Positions 23,364-32,119 of a stretch of DNA of 64,000 nucleotides are shown piece after piece. The notes beneath the pieces were generated by a model. That model did no database searches, had not been told where the DNA came from, and saw nothing but the letters and a program-made list of their open reading frames with translations. The stretch's first letter is position 1. Each line of letters begins with the position of its first letter. The DNA lies in assembly GCF_017526105.1 (NCBI RefSeq), contig NZ_CP071839.1, forward strand, positions 1,116,001 through 1,180,000. Reading direction: 5' to 3'. The position numbers and the translations under genes were made by a program. Origin of the DNA: Streptomyces cyanogenus (GTDB lineage: Bacteria; Actinomycetota; Actinomycetes; Streptomycetales; Streptomycetaceae).

Positions 23364-24395
23364 ATGGACGCTCCCGACATCCACATCCGCTCGGTCGGAA
23401 CCGCGCTCCCCGGCCCGGCCATCGACAATGCCGCGCTGCGCCGGCGGTTCGGCATGCCGTCACTGTGGGAGCAGTGGATCGACGAGTTCGTCGGCACGCA
23501 CCGGCGGCACCTCGCCGTCGACCTGGAGAGCGGCGAGGTGCGCCACTCGCTCGCCGACCTCGGCGAGCTGGCGGGGCGCCGGGCGCTGGACGGGGCCCGG
23601 CTGGACCCGCGGGACGTCGACCTTGTGGTGATGGGCACGTCCTCGCCCGACCTGCTGATGCCGGCGACGGTGAACGAGATCGCCGACCGGCTCGGCATCG
23701 ACCAGGTGCCGTCCTACCAGCTCCAGTCCGGCTGCACCGGTGCCGTCCAGGCCCTCGACGTCGCCTCCCAGATGCTGCGTTCGGGCCGTCGGCGCACCGC
23801 ACTGGTGCTCGGCGGCGACACCTGCGCCAAGCACTTCGACGTCACCATGGACGTCGCCTCGCTCAGACCGGAGGAGCAGATCAACGGCGTGCTCTTCGGT
23901 GACGGCGCCGGGGCCGTCGTACTGAGCACCGAGCCCGCTGCCGGTTCGGCGGTGCTCAAGCACGTCTTCGTCCGGCTGGTGGGCCGCAACCGGCCGCCCG
24001 GCCAGATCGTGGAGTGGTTCGGACGTGCCGACCGCGGTACGGGCCGGCCGCCGGTGGTCGAGGACTACAAGGCCATCGAGCACTCCGTGCCGCTGCTCGC
24101 CGCCGAGGCGTTCGAGGAGCTGCTGGGCGAGCTCGACTGGAAGAACGACGAACTCGAGTACCTGATGCCCCCTCAGCTGTCGGGCCGGATGACCGCGCGG
24201 ATCACCAAGGGCCTGTCCGCCCCGGCCGCCCAGGAGATCTCGCTGGTCGCCGAGATCGGCAACACCGGCAACGCACTGCCGTTCTTCCAGCTGGAGGCGG
24301 CACTGCCCCGCATGGCCGCGGGAGAGCGCGCCGCGGCCGTCGCCGTGGAGTCCAGCAAGTGGATCAAGGCCGGTTTCGGTCTGGAGAAGGTCTGA
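23364..24395 (+). CDS. Tetronate-forming KAS III-like protein (AbyA1/ChlM type)
   Basis: 343 aa thiolase fold. The nucleophile Cys124 is kept (LQSGCTGAVQALD) and so is the Asn region (EIGNTGNALPFF), but the usual His-Gln-Ala-Asn is replaced by Pro-Pro-Gln-Leu-Ser (YLMPPQLSGRM), so the catalytic His is absent. In tetronate clusters this homologue is believed to join the glyceryl-ACP unit to the polyketide chain by C-C and C-O bond formation. GGAAGG precedes ATG 23364. It is first in a five-gene operon with FkbH-like, ACP, E2-like and hydrolase genes, the conserved tetronate set. Confidence 0.88.
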   Translation: MDAPDIHIRSVGTALPGPAIDNAALRRRFGMPSLWEQWIDEFVGTHRRHLAVDLESGEVRHSLADLGELAGRRALDGARLDPRDVDLVVMGTSSPDLLMPATVNEIADRLGIDQVPSYQLQSGCTGAVQALDVASQMLRSGRRRTALVLGGDTCAKHFDVTMDVASLRPEEQINGVLFGDGAGAVVLSTEPAAGSAVLKHVFVRLVGRNRPPGQIVEWFGRADRGTGRPPVVEDYKAIEHSVPLLAAEAFEELLGELDWKNDELEYLMPPQLSGRMTARITKGLSAPAAQEISLVAEIGNTGNALPFFQLEAALPRMAAGERAAAVAVESSKWIKAGFGLEKV

Positions 24396-24400
24396 TCCCG

Positions 24401-26281
24401 ATGGCGGACACCACGACGGGCCGCACCGCGGTCGCCGGCCTGCATCGCTCCGGCCTGCTGGTGGCCCGCTACCCCGACCTGCGGACGCTGCTGGCCGACG
24501 CGTCCGACGACGAGCTGACCGCGGCCGGACACCTGCTCAGCCGGCTGCGCCCGGACGACGTGCTGGCGGCGCACCCCGCGACGCCCACCGTCTCGGTGGC
24601 CGTGACCGGCCATGGAACGCTCGCTCCGCTGGTGGCCCCGCTCACCGCCCAGCTGGCCCGGCACGGGCTCCTGGGACGGATCTCCGTCGGTGACTTCGAC
24701 AGCTACGTCGCCGACCTCGCCGAGCCGGGCAGTGCGCTGTACGCCTCGGACCCGGATCTGGTGCTGTGCGTCCTCGACCCCACGGTGGTCTTCGACGAGG
24801 TGCCGGTGCCGTGGCGGCCCGAGGACGTCGATCGCGCGCTGACGGAGAAGCTGTCCCTGCTGTCCGGGCTGGCGAGCCGCTTCCGTGCGGCGGGCCGCGG
24901 CACGCTGGTCCTCAACACCCTGCCGCTCACCCGGCGGTTCACCGCCCAGCTCGTGGACCAGACGTCGCGGTCCCGGCTGAGCGCCCTGTGGCACGCGGCC
25001 AACGCCGCGCTGCTGCGGATGGCCGAGGAGCATCCGGCCGTCGTCGTCCTCGACCTCGACCCGCTGCTGGCCGAGGGGATCGCGGCCGAGGACGCGCGGC
25101 TGGACACGTACGCCAAGGCGCACCTGTCCCCGGCACTGCTGGCCCGCTATGCCAGGGAGGTGGGCCAGCTGGCCCGGCAGGCCACCGGGCTCACCAAGAA
25201 GGTGCTCGCCCTGGATCTGGACGAGACGGTCTGGGGCGGGGTGCTCGGCGAGGACGGACCGGAGGGCATCGAGGCGGCTGGCACCCACCGCGGCGAGGCC
25301 TTCCGCGCGTTCCAGCGCGTGGTCAAGCAGCTGGGCAGCCAGGGGGTGCTGCTGGCCGCGGTGAGCAAGAACGACGCCGAAGCCGTCACCGCGGTGTTCC
25401 GGGAACACCCGGACATGGTGCTGCGGGAGGAGGACTTCGTGCGGATCGTCGCCAACTGGCGTCCCAAGCACGACAACCTCACCGAACTGGCCGCCGCGCT
25501 CAACCTCGGTGTGGACAGCTTCGTGTTCGTGGACGACAGCCCGTTCGAGTGCGGGCTGGTGCGGCGGGAGCTGCCGGGCGTGGCCGTGGTCCCCGTCGAC
25601 GCGGAACCCGCCCATCACGTGGGACGGCTGCTGCACGACGGCTGGTTCGACACACCGGCACTCACCGCGGAGGACCGCACCCGGGTGGTGAAGTACCGCG
25701 ACGAGCTGGTCCGCAAGGACTTCCTCGACAGCTTCGCGTCTCTCGACGACTACCTCCGCCAGCTGGGGGTCGTCGTGCGGCTGGCACCCGTCGGCCCGGA
25801 GCAGGTCGGCCGGGTCTCCCAGCTGACACTGCGCACCTCCCAGTTCAACCTGACCACCGAACGCCTGCAGCCGGCCCGGGTGCGAGAGCTGGCCGACGCC
25901 CCGGACGCTCTGGTGCTGACGGTGCACTCCCGCGACCGGTTCGGCGACAACGGCCTGGTCGGCGCGGTCTTCGCGCACCGCACGGGCCGCGAGCTGCACC
26001 TGGACAACTTCCTGCTCAGCTGCCGGGTGTTCTCGCGGGGCATCGAGCAGGCGTGCCTGGCCGCGGTGCTGCGCCATGCCCGTGAGACCGGAGTGGCGCG
26101 GGTCTTCGGCAGTTACCGGGCCTCAGCCAGGAACGGCAAGGTCAGGGACTTCTACCCGCGCAACGGGTTCACCGAGGTGTCCGGCGACGAGTCGGCGACC
26201 ACCTTCCGCCACGACCTCACGCACCTCCCCGAGCCCCCCGCCCACATCGATCTGACCGACCTGCTGGGAGAACGCCCTTGA
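24401..26281 (+). CDS. FkbH-like glyceryl transferase/phosphatase
   Basis: 626 aa. Central HAD-phosphatase signature LALDLDETVWGG (Asp272, Asp274), then AVSKNDAEAV, VANWRPKHDN and FVDDSPFE, all typical of FkbH proteins. A GNAT-like C-terminal domain covers roughly 460-610 (QLTLRTSQFNLTT; VFSRGIEQACLAAVL; YPRNGF). The N-terminal ~260 residues are the extra SGNH-like region seen in full-length FkbH homologues. It should dephosphorylate 1,3-bisphosphoglycerate-derived glycerate and load it on the downstream ACP as glyceryl-S-ACP. ATG 24401 is 5 nt after the KAS III stop; the stop overlaps the ACP start. Confidence 0.93.
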   Translation: MADTTTGRTAVAGLHRSGLLVARYPDLRTLLADASDDELTAAGHLLSRLRPDDVLAAHPATPTVSVAVTGHGTLAPLVAPLTAQLARHGLLGRISVGDFDSYVADLAEPGSALYASDPDLVLCVLDPTVVFDEVPVPWRPEDVDRALTEKLSLLSGLASRFRAAGRGTLVLNTLPLTRRFTAQLVDQTSRSRLSALWHAANAALLRMAEEHPAVVVLDLDPLLAEGIAAEDARLDTYAKAHLSPALLARYAREVGQLARQATGLTKKVLALDLDETVWGGVLGEDGPEGIEAAGTHRGEAFRAFQRVVKQLGSQGVLLAAVSKNDAEAVTAVFREHPDMVLREEDFVRIVANWRPKHDNLTELAAALNLGVDSFVFVDDSPFECGLVRRELPGVAVVPVDAEPAHHVGRLLHDGWFDTPALTAEDRTRVVKYRDELVRKDFLDSFASLDDYLRQLGVVVRLAPVGPEQVGRVSQLTLRTSQFNLTTERLQPARVRELADAPDALVLTVHSRDRFGDNGLVGAVFAHRTGRELHLDNFLLSCRVFSRGIEQACLAAVLRHARETGVARVFGSYRASARNGKVRDFYPRNGFTEVSGDESATTFRHDLTHLPEPPAHIDLTDLLGERP

Positions 26282-26505
26282 AGACCGAGGATTTCATCGC
26301 ACTGCTGCACGACTCCATGGGGCTGCCGGTGACCGCCGAGGACATCGACCGGCCGTGGGACCAGGTCGCTGGCTGGGACTCCGTGCACCTGCTGACCCTG
26401 GTGACCCTGCTGGAGCAGCGGACCGGACGGAGCCTGCCGTTCTCCGAAGTACTTCAGGCCGCCACCCTGGGGGACATCCACTCGCTGACCCTGGCGGCGG
26501 CGTGA
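26278..26505 (+). CDS. Stand-alone ACP for glyceryl unit
   Basis: 75 aa acyl carrier protein with Ser35 in AGWDSVHLLTLVTLLE. It starts with TTG at 26278, overlapping the FkbH stop (TTGA), with GGGAGA 7 nt upstream. No ATG or GTG start gives a complete ACP. It should carry the glyceryl (3-carbon) unit to the KAS III-like enzyme. Its stop overlaps the GTG of the next gene, so the three genes are tightly coupled. Confidence 0.9.
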   Translation: MKTEDFIALLHDSMGLPVTAEDIDRPWDQVAGWDSVHLLTLVTLLEQRTGRSLPFSEVLQAATLGDIHSLTLAAA

Positions 26506-27341
26506 GCGGGCGGGTGCGGGCGGTTCCCGTCGCGCCGGTGCGCCGGCCCACACTGCTGTTCCTGGAGGAGGTACGGCCGATCACGCCGGTCTTCCTGGAC
26601 ACCGAGGTCGACATGTCCGGCGTACGGACGCACCGTGCCGGAGCACACGAGCAGGGCCGCCACTACTCGACCACCGCCTACGTCCTGTATGTCGCGGCCC
26701 GCGTGCTCGCGCGGCACCCGGAGGCCAACGCGGCGGTTCGCGGACGGATCAGGCCTCGGGTGGCGCGTTACGCGTCCGTCAACGGGAAGATCACACTGGA
26801 CAAGACGGTGGGCGGCCGACGCGTCGTCCGCTCGGCCGTGCTCACCGAAGTCCACCGGGCGGACCTGGACGCCGTACAGGCCGAGGTGGACCGCTTCCGC
26901 GCCGGGGACCCGGCGACCATGCCGGAGTTCGCCCCGGCCCGGACGCTGGAGCGGCTGCCGTGGCCGCTGGGGCAGCTCGCCTTCCGTGCCGGGGTCCGGC
27001 CGCTGAACCGGCGTCACCGGACGGTGGGCACCTTCGCCGTCACCTCGCTCGGCCACCGGCCGGTCGACGGCTTCCACTCGGTCGGCGGCACCACCATCAC
27101 GCTCGGGCTCGGCCGGATCGCCGACCGGCCGGTGGTCCGTGACGGCGCGGTGGCGGTCGCGCCGGTGATGCGGCTCAGCCTCACCTTCGACCACAGGGTG
27201 ATCGACGGTGCCGAGGCCGCCGACGTACTGGCCGAGATCAAGGACGGAATCGAGGGCTTCGCGGCCACCGGCCGGCCGGGGGCGGCGGATGCCGGGCCGT
27301 CCCGGCAGTCCGTGGCCGCGCCACAGGGAGGAGCGTCGTGA
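26502..27341 (+). CDS. 2-oxoacid dehydrogenase E2-type acyltransferase for tetronate formation
   Basis: 279 aa, only the catalytic domain of dihydrolipoamide acyltransferases. The active-site motif is SLTFDHRVIDGAEAA (His231, Asp235). There is no lipoyl or E1/E3-binding domain. In tetronate pathways (ChlD3, AbyA4, QmnD3) this enzyme acetylates the free primary hydroxyl of the tetronate so that it can leave. GTG 26502 overlaps the ACP stop. Residues 1-45 resemble the loop that frames the trimer core. The stop overlaps the start of the hydrolase gene (GTGA). Confidence 0.9.
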   Translation: MSGRVRAVPVAPVRRPTLLFLEEVRPITPVFLDTEVDMSGVRTHRAGAHEQGRHYSTTAYVLYVAARVLARHPEANAAVRGRIRPRVARYASVNGKITLDKTVGGRRVVRSAVLTEVHRADLDAVQAEVDRFRAGDPATMPEFAPARTLERLPWPLGQLAFRAGVRPLNRRHRTVGTFAVTSLGHRPVDGFHSVGGTTITLGLGRIADRPVVRDGAVAVAPVMRLSLTFDHRVIDGAEAADVLAEIKDGIEGFAATGRPGAADAGPSRQSVAAPQGGAS

Positions 27342-28429
27342 ACGAACTCGCGGAACTCAAACAGCACGTCGCGGTGCATGCCCGCGGGCAGCGCATCGCC
27401 GACTACCGGGACATACTGAACCGGATCCGTACGGATGACGGCGGCGGGCCCGGCTCCTGGGTCGGCGAGTGGTCACGGGCGGCCGCGGTGCTGGAGGAAC
27501 ACGGCAAGGACCTGGCGGCGGTCAAGTACTACGCCATGGCCAGGTTCCCGTACGTGGACGGACCGGACCGCCAGGAGGCGCTGGAACGCTGTGTGCGGGC
27601 CATGGACCGCTGGCGGGGCACGCAGCGGAGCGGCATCGAGCCCCTCGACGTCCAGCTGCAGGAGGGCACGGTGCGCTGCTGGGCCGGCGGCCTGTCCACC
27701 TCCGATCCCAAGCCGCTGCTGGTCGTCATGGGCGGCATCGTCTCGGTCAAGGAGCAGTGGGCGCCGATGCTCGCCCATGTGCGGCGCCTGGGCATGGCCG
27801 CGGTGGTCGCGGAGTTGCCGGGCACCGGCGAGAACGGGCTGCGTTACGGGGCCGGCAGTTGGCGGATGCTGTCCGGGCTGCTGGACGCCGTCGCCGACCG
27901 GGCCGACGTCTCCCGCACATACGCCACCGCGCTGAGCTTCAGCGGCCATCTGGCCCTGCGGTGCGCGGTGGAGGACCCCCGCATCCGCGGGGTGGTCACC
28001 GTGGGGGCGCCGATCGGGGCGTTCTTCACCGACCACGCGTGGCAGAAGCGGCTTCCCCGGATCACCGTGGACACGCTCGCCCACATGACCGGCACCGTCG
28101 CGGACGCCGTACCGGGCGCCCTGGACGAGTGGGCACTGACCCGGGAGCAGCTGGCCGGACTGGACATCCCGGTGGCGTACGTGGCGAGCCGGCGCGACGA
28201 GATCATCCCCGCGGCCGACCCGGAGCTGCTGCGCAGCGGTGCCCGCCGACTGGACCTGGTGGAGTTCGACGATGTGCACGGAGCCCCGCACCACGTCGGC
28301 GAGGTGCAGTTGTGGACCACGGCGGCGCTGCTGCATGCGCGCGGCATCCGCAACGCACAGTCCGCCGTGCTCGGCATGCTGCTGCGCGGTCAGGGGCTGC
28401 GGCGCCGGCTGACCGGCTCCCGGGCCTGA
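27338..28429 (+). CDS. Alpha/beta hydrolase-fold tetronate acetyl-eliminating enzyme (AbyA5/ChlD4 type)
   Basis: 363 aa with an N-terminal helical cap (about 1-100) and an alpha/beta hydrolase core, FrsA-like. The oxyanion region is VVMGGIVSVKEQW. The nucleophile elbow reads ATALSFSGHLAL, with Ser200 in A-L-S-F-S instead of G-x-S-x-G. Later parts are VASRRDEIIP (acid) and FDDVHGAPHH (His). Homologues eliminate acetate from the acetylated tetronate to give the exocyclic methylene that is the dienophile for spiro-cyclisation. GTG 27338 overlaps the E2-like stop. Last gene of the operon, ahead of the 60-bp palindrome. Confidence 0.9.
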   Translation: MNELAELKQHVAVHARGQRIADYRDILNRIRTDDGGGPGSWVGEWSRAAAVLEEHGKDLAAVKYYAMARFPYVDGPDRQEALERCVRAMDRWRGTQRSGIEPLDVQLQEGTVRCWAGGLSTSDPKPLLVVMGGIVSVKEQWAPMLAHVRRLGMAAVVAELPGTGENGLRYGAGSWRMLSGLLDAVADRADVSRTYATALSFSGHLALRCAVEDPRIRGVVTVGAPIGAFFTDHAWQKRLPRITVDTLAHMTGTVADAVPGALDEWALTREQLAGLDIPVAYVASRRDEIIPAADPELLRSGARRLDLVEFDDVHGAPHHVGEVQLWTTAALLHARGIRNAQSAVLGMLLRGQGLRRRLTGSRA

Positions 28430-28445
28430 ACCGCCGGACACACCG

Positions 28446-28505
28446 CTCGACGCCCATGGGTGGTGCCCCACTTCGCGAAGTGGGGCACCACCCATGGGCG
28501 TCGAG
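28446..28505. terminator. Perfect 60-bp palindrome between convergent operons
   Basis: Two 30-bp arms meet with no spacer at 28475/28476 (centre CTTCGCGAAG); every base from 28446 to 28505 pairs, and pairing fails outside. It starts 16 nt after the tetronate operon stop and ends 11 nt before the stop of the leftward glycosyltransferase gene. As RNA it would make a very stable hairpin for either direction. A strong bidirectional terminator is the simplest role. Confidence 0.85.
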
Positions 28506-28516
28506 TCGCTCGCGGC

Positions 28517-29737
28517 TCAGCCGACGAGCGCCTCCAGCTCGGTGACGATCCGGGACGGGGTGGGCTGGTCCAGCATCTCCTGCCGCAGCCGTCGCGCGGC
28601 CTGGCCGGGGGCCGCGCTGTCGAGCACTTGGCGCACGGCCTCCTGTACCGCCTGTGCACCGAGGTTGTCGCCGTCCAGGACGATCCCGGCGCCGGTGCCG
28701 GCCAGCCGCTCGCTGACCAGCCCCTGGTCGGCGATCTGTGGGACCGTCACCTGGGGCACGCCGTGCAGCGCCGCCGTGAGGGTGCTGCCGGCGCCGGACT
28801 GGTGGATGATCGCCGAGCAGGTCGGCAGGATCAGGTCCAGCGGCATCCCCACCAGGACGCGCATCCGCTCGGGCAGTGGCCCCAGACGTTCGCGGTCCGC
28901 GGCCCGCAGGGCGAGGATCACCTCGACGTCCAGATCTGCCAGGGCTTCGACGACGCGCGGAACGAGGAAGGCCTCGGGCCCCCGCATGGTCGTGGTGAGC
29001 GACCCCCAGGTGACGCAGATCCGAGGCCGCTCGGCGGGTTCCAACAGCCACTGCGGAGCCACCGCGGTGCCGTTGTAGGAGGTGTAGCGCATGGCGACGC
29101 GGTGGGGCACGCCCGGGACTTGCAGGGATTCCGGGCAGGTGTCGAGGGTCCGTACGGCGATGTCGGCGGCCGGCTCGGCGCCGTGGCGCAGGTAGAGGTC
29201 GGCCAGCTCCTGCGGCCAGGCGGCGCGGTGGTCCTCCTGGGCGCTCACGCCGTTGCCCGGCAGGCCGACCTTGCGCGACATGTCCGGCCCCCACAGGTGC
29301 CGTACGACCGGAGCGGACACCGCGGCCGCGGCGAGCGGGGCGGCGTACATCACCGGGTCGGTGATCACGAGGTCCGGCCGCCAGCCGCGGGCGAACGCGA
29401 CGAGGTCGGGCGCCATGTCCTCGGCGGCCCTGATGTGCGGGACCATTCGCAGGTCGAGGAGCTTGCGCAGGACGTCGGGCGGGAACTGGCCGGGACCGGT
29501 CACGTTCCATTCACGGGCCAGTTCGTCCCGTACCTTCACCGCCTCGGCCAGTCCGGCGATGAGGTCGTAGTCGCCGCCGGCGGTCACCGCGATGATGCCC
29601 GTGCGGGTGACCGGGTCGGCGAGCTGCGGGTGCCCGGCCACCCGGACATCGTGGCCGGCCGCTCGGAAGGCCCAGGCCAGCCCCACCATCTGGTAGTAGT
29701 GGGTCGGCCAGGCCATCGGGGTGAACAGGACACGCAC
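28517..29737 (-). CDS. Glycosyltransferase, GT1 family (copy 2)
   Basis: 406 aa GT-B enzyme. N-terminus RVLFTPMAWPTHYYQMVGLAWAF; acceptor-side segment MYAAPLAAAAV; donor site IIHQSGAGSTLTAALHGVPQ, where the usual HGGAGT (or HQGGTGT in its neighbour) is changed to HQSGAGS. GTG 29737 follows AGGAGG. Last gene of the leftward halogenase operon. It is similar in length and plan to the adjacent copy 3. The Gly-to-Ser change lies in the loop that holds the donor phosphates in GT1 enzymes, so activity should be tested rather than assumed. Confidence 0.88.
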   Translation of the reverse strand: MRVLFTPMAWPTHYYQMVGLAWAFRAAGHDVRVAGHPQLADPVTRTGIIAVTAGGDYDLIAGLAEAVKVRDELAREWNVTGPGQFPPDVLRKLLDLRMVPHIRAAEDMAPDLVAFARGWRPDLVITDPVMYAAPLAAAAVSAPVVRHLWGPDMSRKVGLPGNGVSAQEDHRAAWPQELADLYLRHGAEPAADIAVRTLDTCPESLQVPGVPHRVAMRYTSYNGTAVAPQWLLEPAERPRICVTWGSLTTTMRGPEAFLVPRVVEALADLDVEVILALRAADRERLGPLPERMRVLVGMPLDLILPTCSAIIHQSGAGSTLTAALHGVPQVTVPQIADQGLVSERLAGTGAGIVLDGDNLGAQAVQEAVRQVLDSAAPGQAARRLRQEMLDQPTPSRIVTELEALVG

Positions 29738-29783
29738 GGTCTTCCTCCTGAGCGATGGGATGAGCGGGAGCGGGCCGTGCGCG

Positions 29784-31019
29784 TCAGGCCGCGTGGACGG
29801 CCGGAGCGTCGGCCAACTGCCCGGCCACGTCGGCGGGAGAGGGCTGGTCGGCGATCTCCTGCCGCAGCGCGTCGGCCGCCTTGCGGACGGTGCCGTCGGC
29901 CAGGGCGGCGCCGACCGCGGCCGTGAGGGCCGCCGGGGAGAACCCGGCGGCGTCCAGGTGCAGGCCGGCGCCGGACGACGCCAGCCGGGTCGCGGTCGCC
30001 ACCTGGTCGAGCATCCCTGCGATCAGGACCTGGGGTACGCCGAACGAGGCCGCCGTGAGCATGGTGCCGGTGCCGCCCTGGTGGACGATCGCGTCACAGC
30101 TGGGCAGCAGCAGGTGCAGCGGCAGGTCCTCGACCACTCGTACGTTCGCGGGGACCTCGCCGAGCAGCTCGCGGTCGGAGCCCTTGACGGCCAGGACGAC
30201 CTCCGTGTCGAGCCCGGACAGGGCGGCCAGGATGTCCGGCACGAGGAACGAGTCCTCGCCGCCCAGCTGGGTGGTCGTGGTGCCCCAAGTGACGCACACC
30301 CGAGGCCGCCCGGCGGGCCGGGAGAGCCACAGCGGGGCGTCGCCCGGGCCGTTGTACGGGACGAACCGGACCGGCAGCCGGTCGGGTGTCCCGGGGTACT
30401 GCAGGCTCTGCGGACAGGGGTCGACGGTGGCGCTCGCGTACTCCGGGCGGACCGGCACCCCGTACCCCTCGAAGAGCCGCAGCAGGGACTGCGTCCACAG
30501 CTCGGGCGCGGCGCCGCTGCCCGGGAAGAACCCCATCTGCCGCTCCACGGCGGGCCCCGTCAGGTGGTGCACGAGCCGGGCACCGGACGCGTGGGCCGCG
30601 AGCGGGGCGGCCAGGACGAACGGGTTGCTCACCACGAGGTCCGGTCGCCACGCCCCGGCCAGCTCGACGAGCTCCCCGGCCATCGCGGTGGCCGTCTCCA
30701 CGAACGGCGCGAACTTCCGCTCCAACACTCGTCTGCGCATCTCCGGCGTGGGCGCGGCCTTCCGCTCCAGGTCGGCCTTGCGGTCCGGGTGCTCGCGGTT
30801 GTGGCGGGCGATCTCGTCCGCGATCCGCTGGAAGGCCGGCAGGTAGTCGTAGCCGGCACCGACCTGGGTGATGGTCAGGCCGGAGCGCTTGACCGCGTCG
30901 GCCAGCTGCGGCTGCCCGGCCACCCGCACCTCGGCGCCCGCGGCACGCAGCGCCCACGCCAGCGGGACCATCTGGTAGTAGAACGTGGGCTGCGACCAGG
31001 GGACGAACAGGACCTTCAC
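29784..31019 (-). CDS. Glycosyltransferase, GT1 family (copy 3)
   Basis: 411 aa GT-B enzyme with MKVLFVPWSQPTFYYQMVPL at the N-terminus and IVHQGGTGTMLTAASFGVPQ as donor-binding loop. GTG 31019 overlaps the stop of the KAS III-like acyltransferase (GTGA). Genomic pairing with a pyrrolyl-acyltransferase candidate suggests that it may act on the sugar that is acylated, but that is inference from position. Confidence 0.9.
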   Translation of the reverse strand: MKVLFVPWSQPTFYYQMVPLAWALRAAGAEVRVAGQPQLADAVKRSGLTITQVGAGYDYLPAFQRIADEIARHNREHPDRKADLERKAAPTPEMRRRVLERKFAPFVETATAMAGELVELAGAWRPDLVVSNPFVLAAPLAAHASGARLVHHLTGPAVERQMGFFPGSGAAPELWTQSLLRLFEGYGVPVRPEYASATVDPCPQSLQYPGTPDRLPVRFVPYNGPGDAPLWLSRPAGRPRVCVTWGTTTTQLGGEDSFLVPDILAALSGLDTEVVLAVKGSDRELLGEVPANVRVVEDLPLHLLLPSCDAIVHQGGTGTMLTAASFGVPQVLIAGMLDQVATATRLASSGAGLHLDAAGFSPAALTAAVGAALADGTVRKAADALRQEIADQPSPADVAGQLADAPAVHAA

Positions 31020-32104
31020 GAGTCCGTCCTCTCCGGCCGGGGCGCGGCCGGGGGCGTACCGTCGCGCAGAGCGGCACCGGCCTCGGTCACGGTGAGGACG
31101 ACGCTGGAGACGTTGTAGCCCTGGGTTCCGCCGACCAGCAGGACGCGGTCACCGGCGTCGAGCTGGCCGCTGCGCAGCAGGTGGTCGAGCGAGATGGCCT
31201 GGTCGCTGGCGCCGATGTGCCCGATGGTGCGGCCGAAGTCCCAGGTCGCCCTGGACAGCGGCAGACCCAGGGGCTGCAGCAGGTCGGCCTCGATGATCTC
31301 GGCCCCGGCGTTGGTGAAGACGACCCGCTCGAGGTCGTCGGTGGTGAACCCGGCCTCCTTCAGCGTCCGCTGGGTCACCTCGGCGTACATCATGGTGAAG
31401 ATCCGGTGGAAGTCGAACTGGTTGTACCGTCTGGCAATGGCGAACTCCCGCGCACGGCCCGGTACGTCGACCTTCGCCGGGGCACCGGTGCCCCCCTGGG
31501 CGAGCGGGAGATCGCCCCGGTGCATGGCCTCCAGGTCGGCGTAGGTCAGCGAGTTCACCGCCTCGATACGGGCGATGCCCTCCTCCTTGCCGAGCAGCAG
31601 CGCGGAACCGCCGTCGCCGATGGCCATGCCGAATCCGGCGCTGCGCCACCGCTCGACCTGCGGCAGATCGGCCTGCAGACCGGCGGTCACCAGGGCACCG
31701 GCGCCCTCCGGGGCGAGCGCCAGCCAGCCCGCCGCGAGCTCGACACCGGCCAGCGTGCCGTTGCAACCCTGGCTCACCTCGAAGCCGGGGATCTGCCCGC
31801 AGCCCAGCTCGCGCATCACATAGCCGACCGGCGCCCAGCCCTCCGGGCCCTCGCTGAACATGGTGGCGTGGATCAGCAGAGCCAGTTGCTCGACCGGGAG
31901 TCCGGCCAGGTCCAGGGCCCGGCGTGCGGCGTCGGCCGCCAGCTCCACGCCCGGCGTCCCCGGTGCCACGGGCACCTCCACCAGGTCGCTGCCCGTGAAC
32001 TCGTTCGGCCGGCAGTGGCCCGCCTCGAACGCCTCGGCCAGGGTGACCCGCTCGGCGGGCAGCGACACGCCGATGGACCGTAGGTACAGGTTCTCTGTCT
32101 TCAT
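31016..32104 (-). CDS. KAS III-like acyltransferase (CerJ/ChlB3-type), candidate pyrrolyl transferase
   Basis: 362 aa thiolase-fold protein. Nucleophile Cys114 is present in EVSQGCNGTLAG. The His-Gln-Ala-Asn of condensing KAS III is replaced by FTNAGAE (Thr264/Asn265), and the Asn region reads TIGHIGASDQA with His296 and Asp301. Such altered triads are known in KAS III homologues that transfer acyl groups from a carrier to oxygen or nitrogen, as in cervimycin and chlorothricin pathways. Here the likely donor is (chloro)pyrrolyl-S-carrier and the acceptor a sugar hydroxyl or amine. ATG 32104 has AGGAG upstream. It lies between the halogenase and glycosyltransferase genes, which supports a tailoring role. 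Confidence 0.82.
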   Translation of the reverse strand: MKTENLYLRSIGVSLPAERVTLAEAFEAGHCRPNEFTGSDLVEVPVAPGTPGVELAADAARRALDLAGLPVEQLALLIHATMFSEGPEGWAPVGYVMRELGCGQIPGFEVSQGCNGTLAGVELAAGWLALAPEGAGALVTAGLQADLPQVERWRSAGFGMAIGDGGSALLLGKEEGIARIEAVNSLTYADLEAMHRGDLPLAQGGTGAPAKVDVPGRAREFAIARRYNQFDFHRIFTMMYAEVTQRTLKEAGFTTDDLERVVFTNAGAEIIEADLLQPLGLPLSRATWDFGRTIGHIGASDQAISLDHLLRSGQLDAGDRVLLVGGTQGYNVSSVVLTVTEAGAALRDGTPPAAPRPERTDS

Positions 32105-32119
32105 GGCGGTCTCCTGTCG

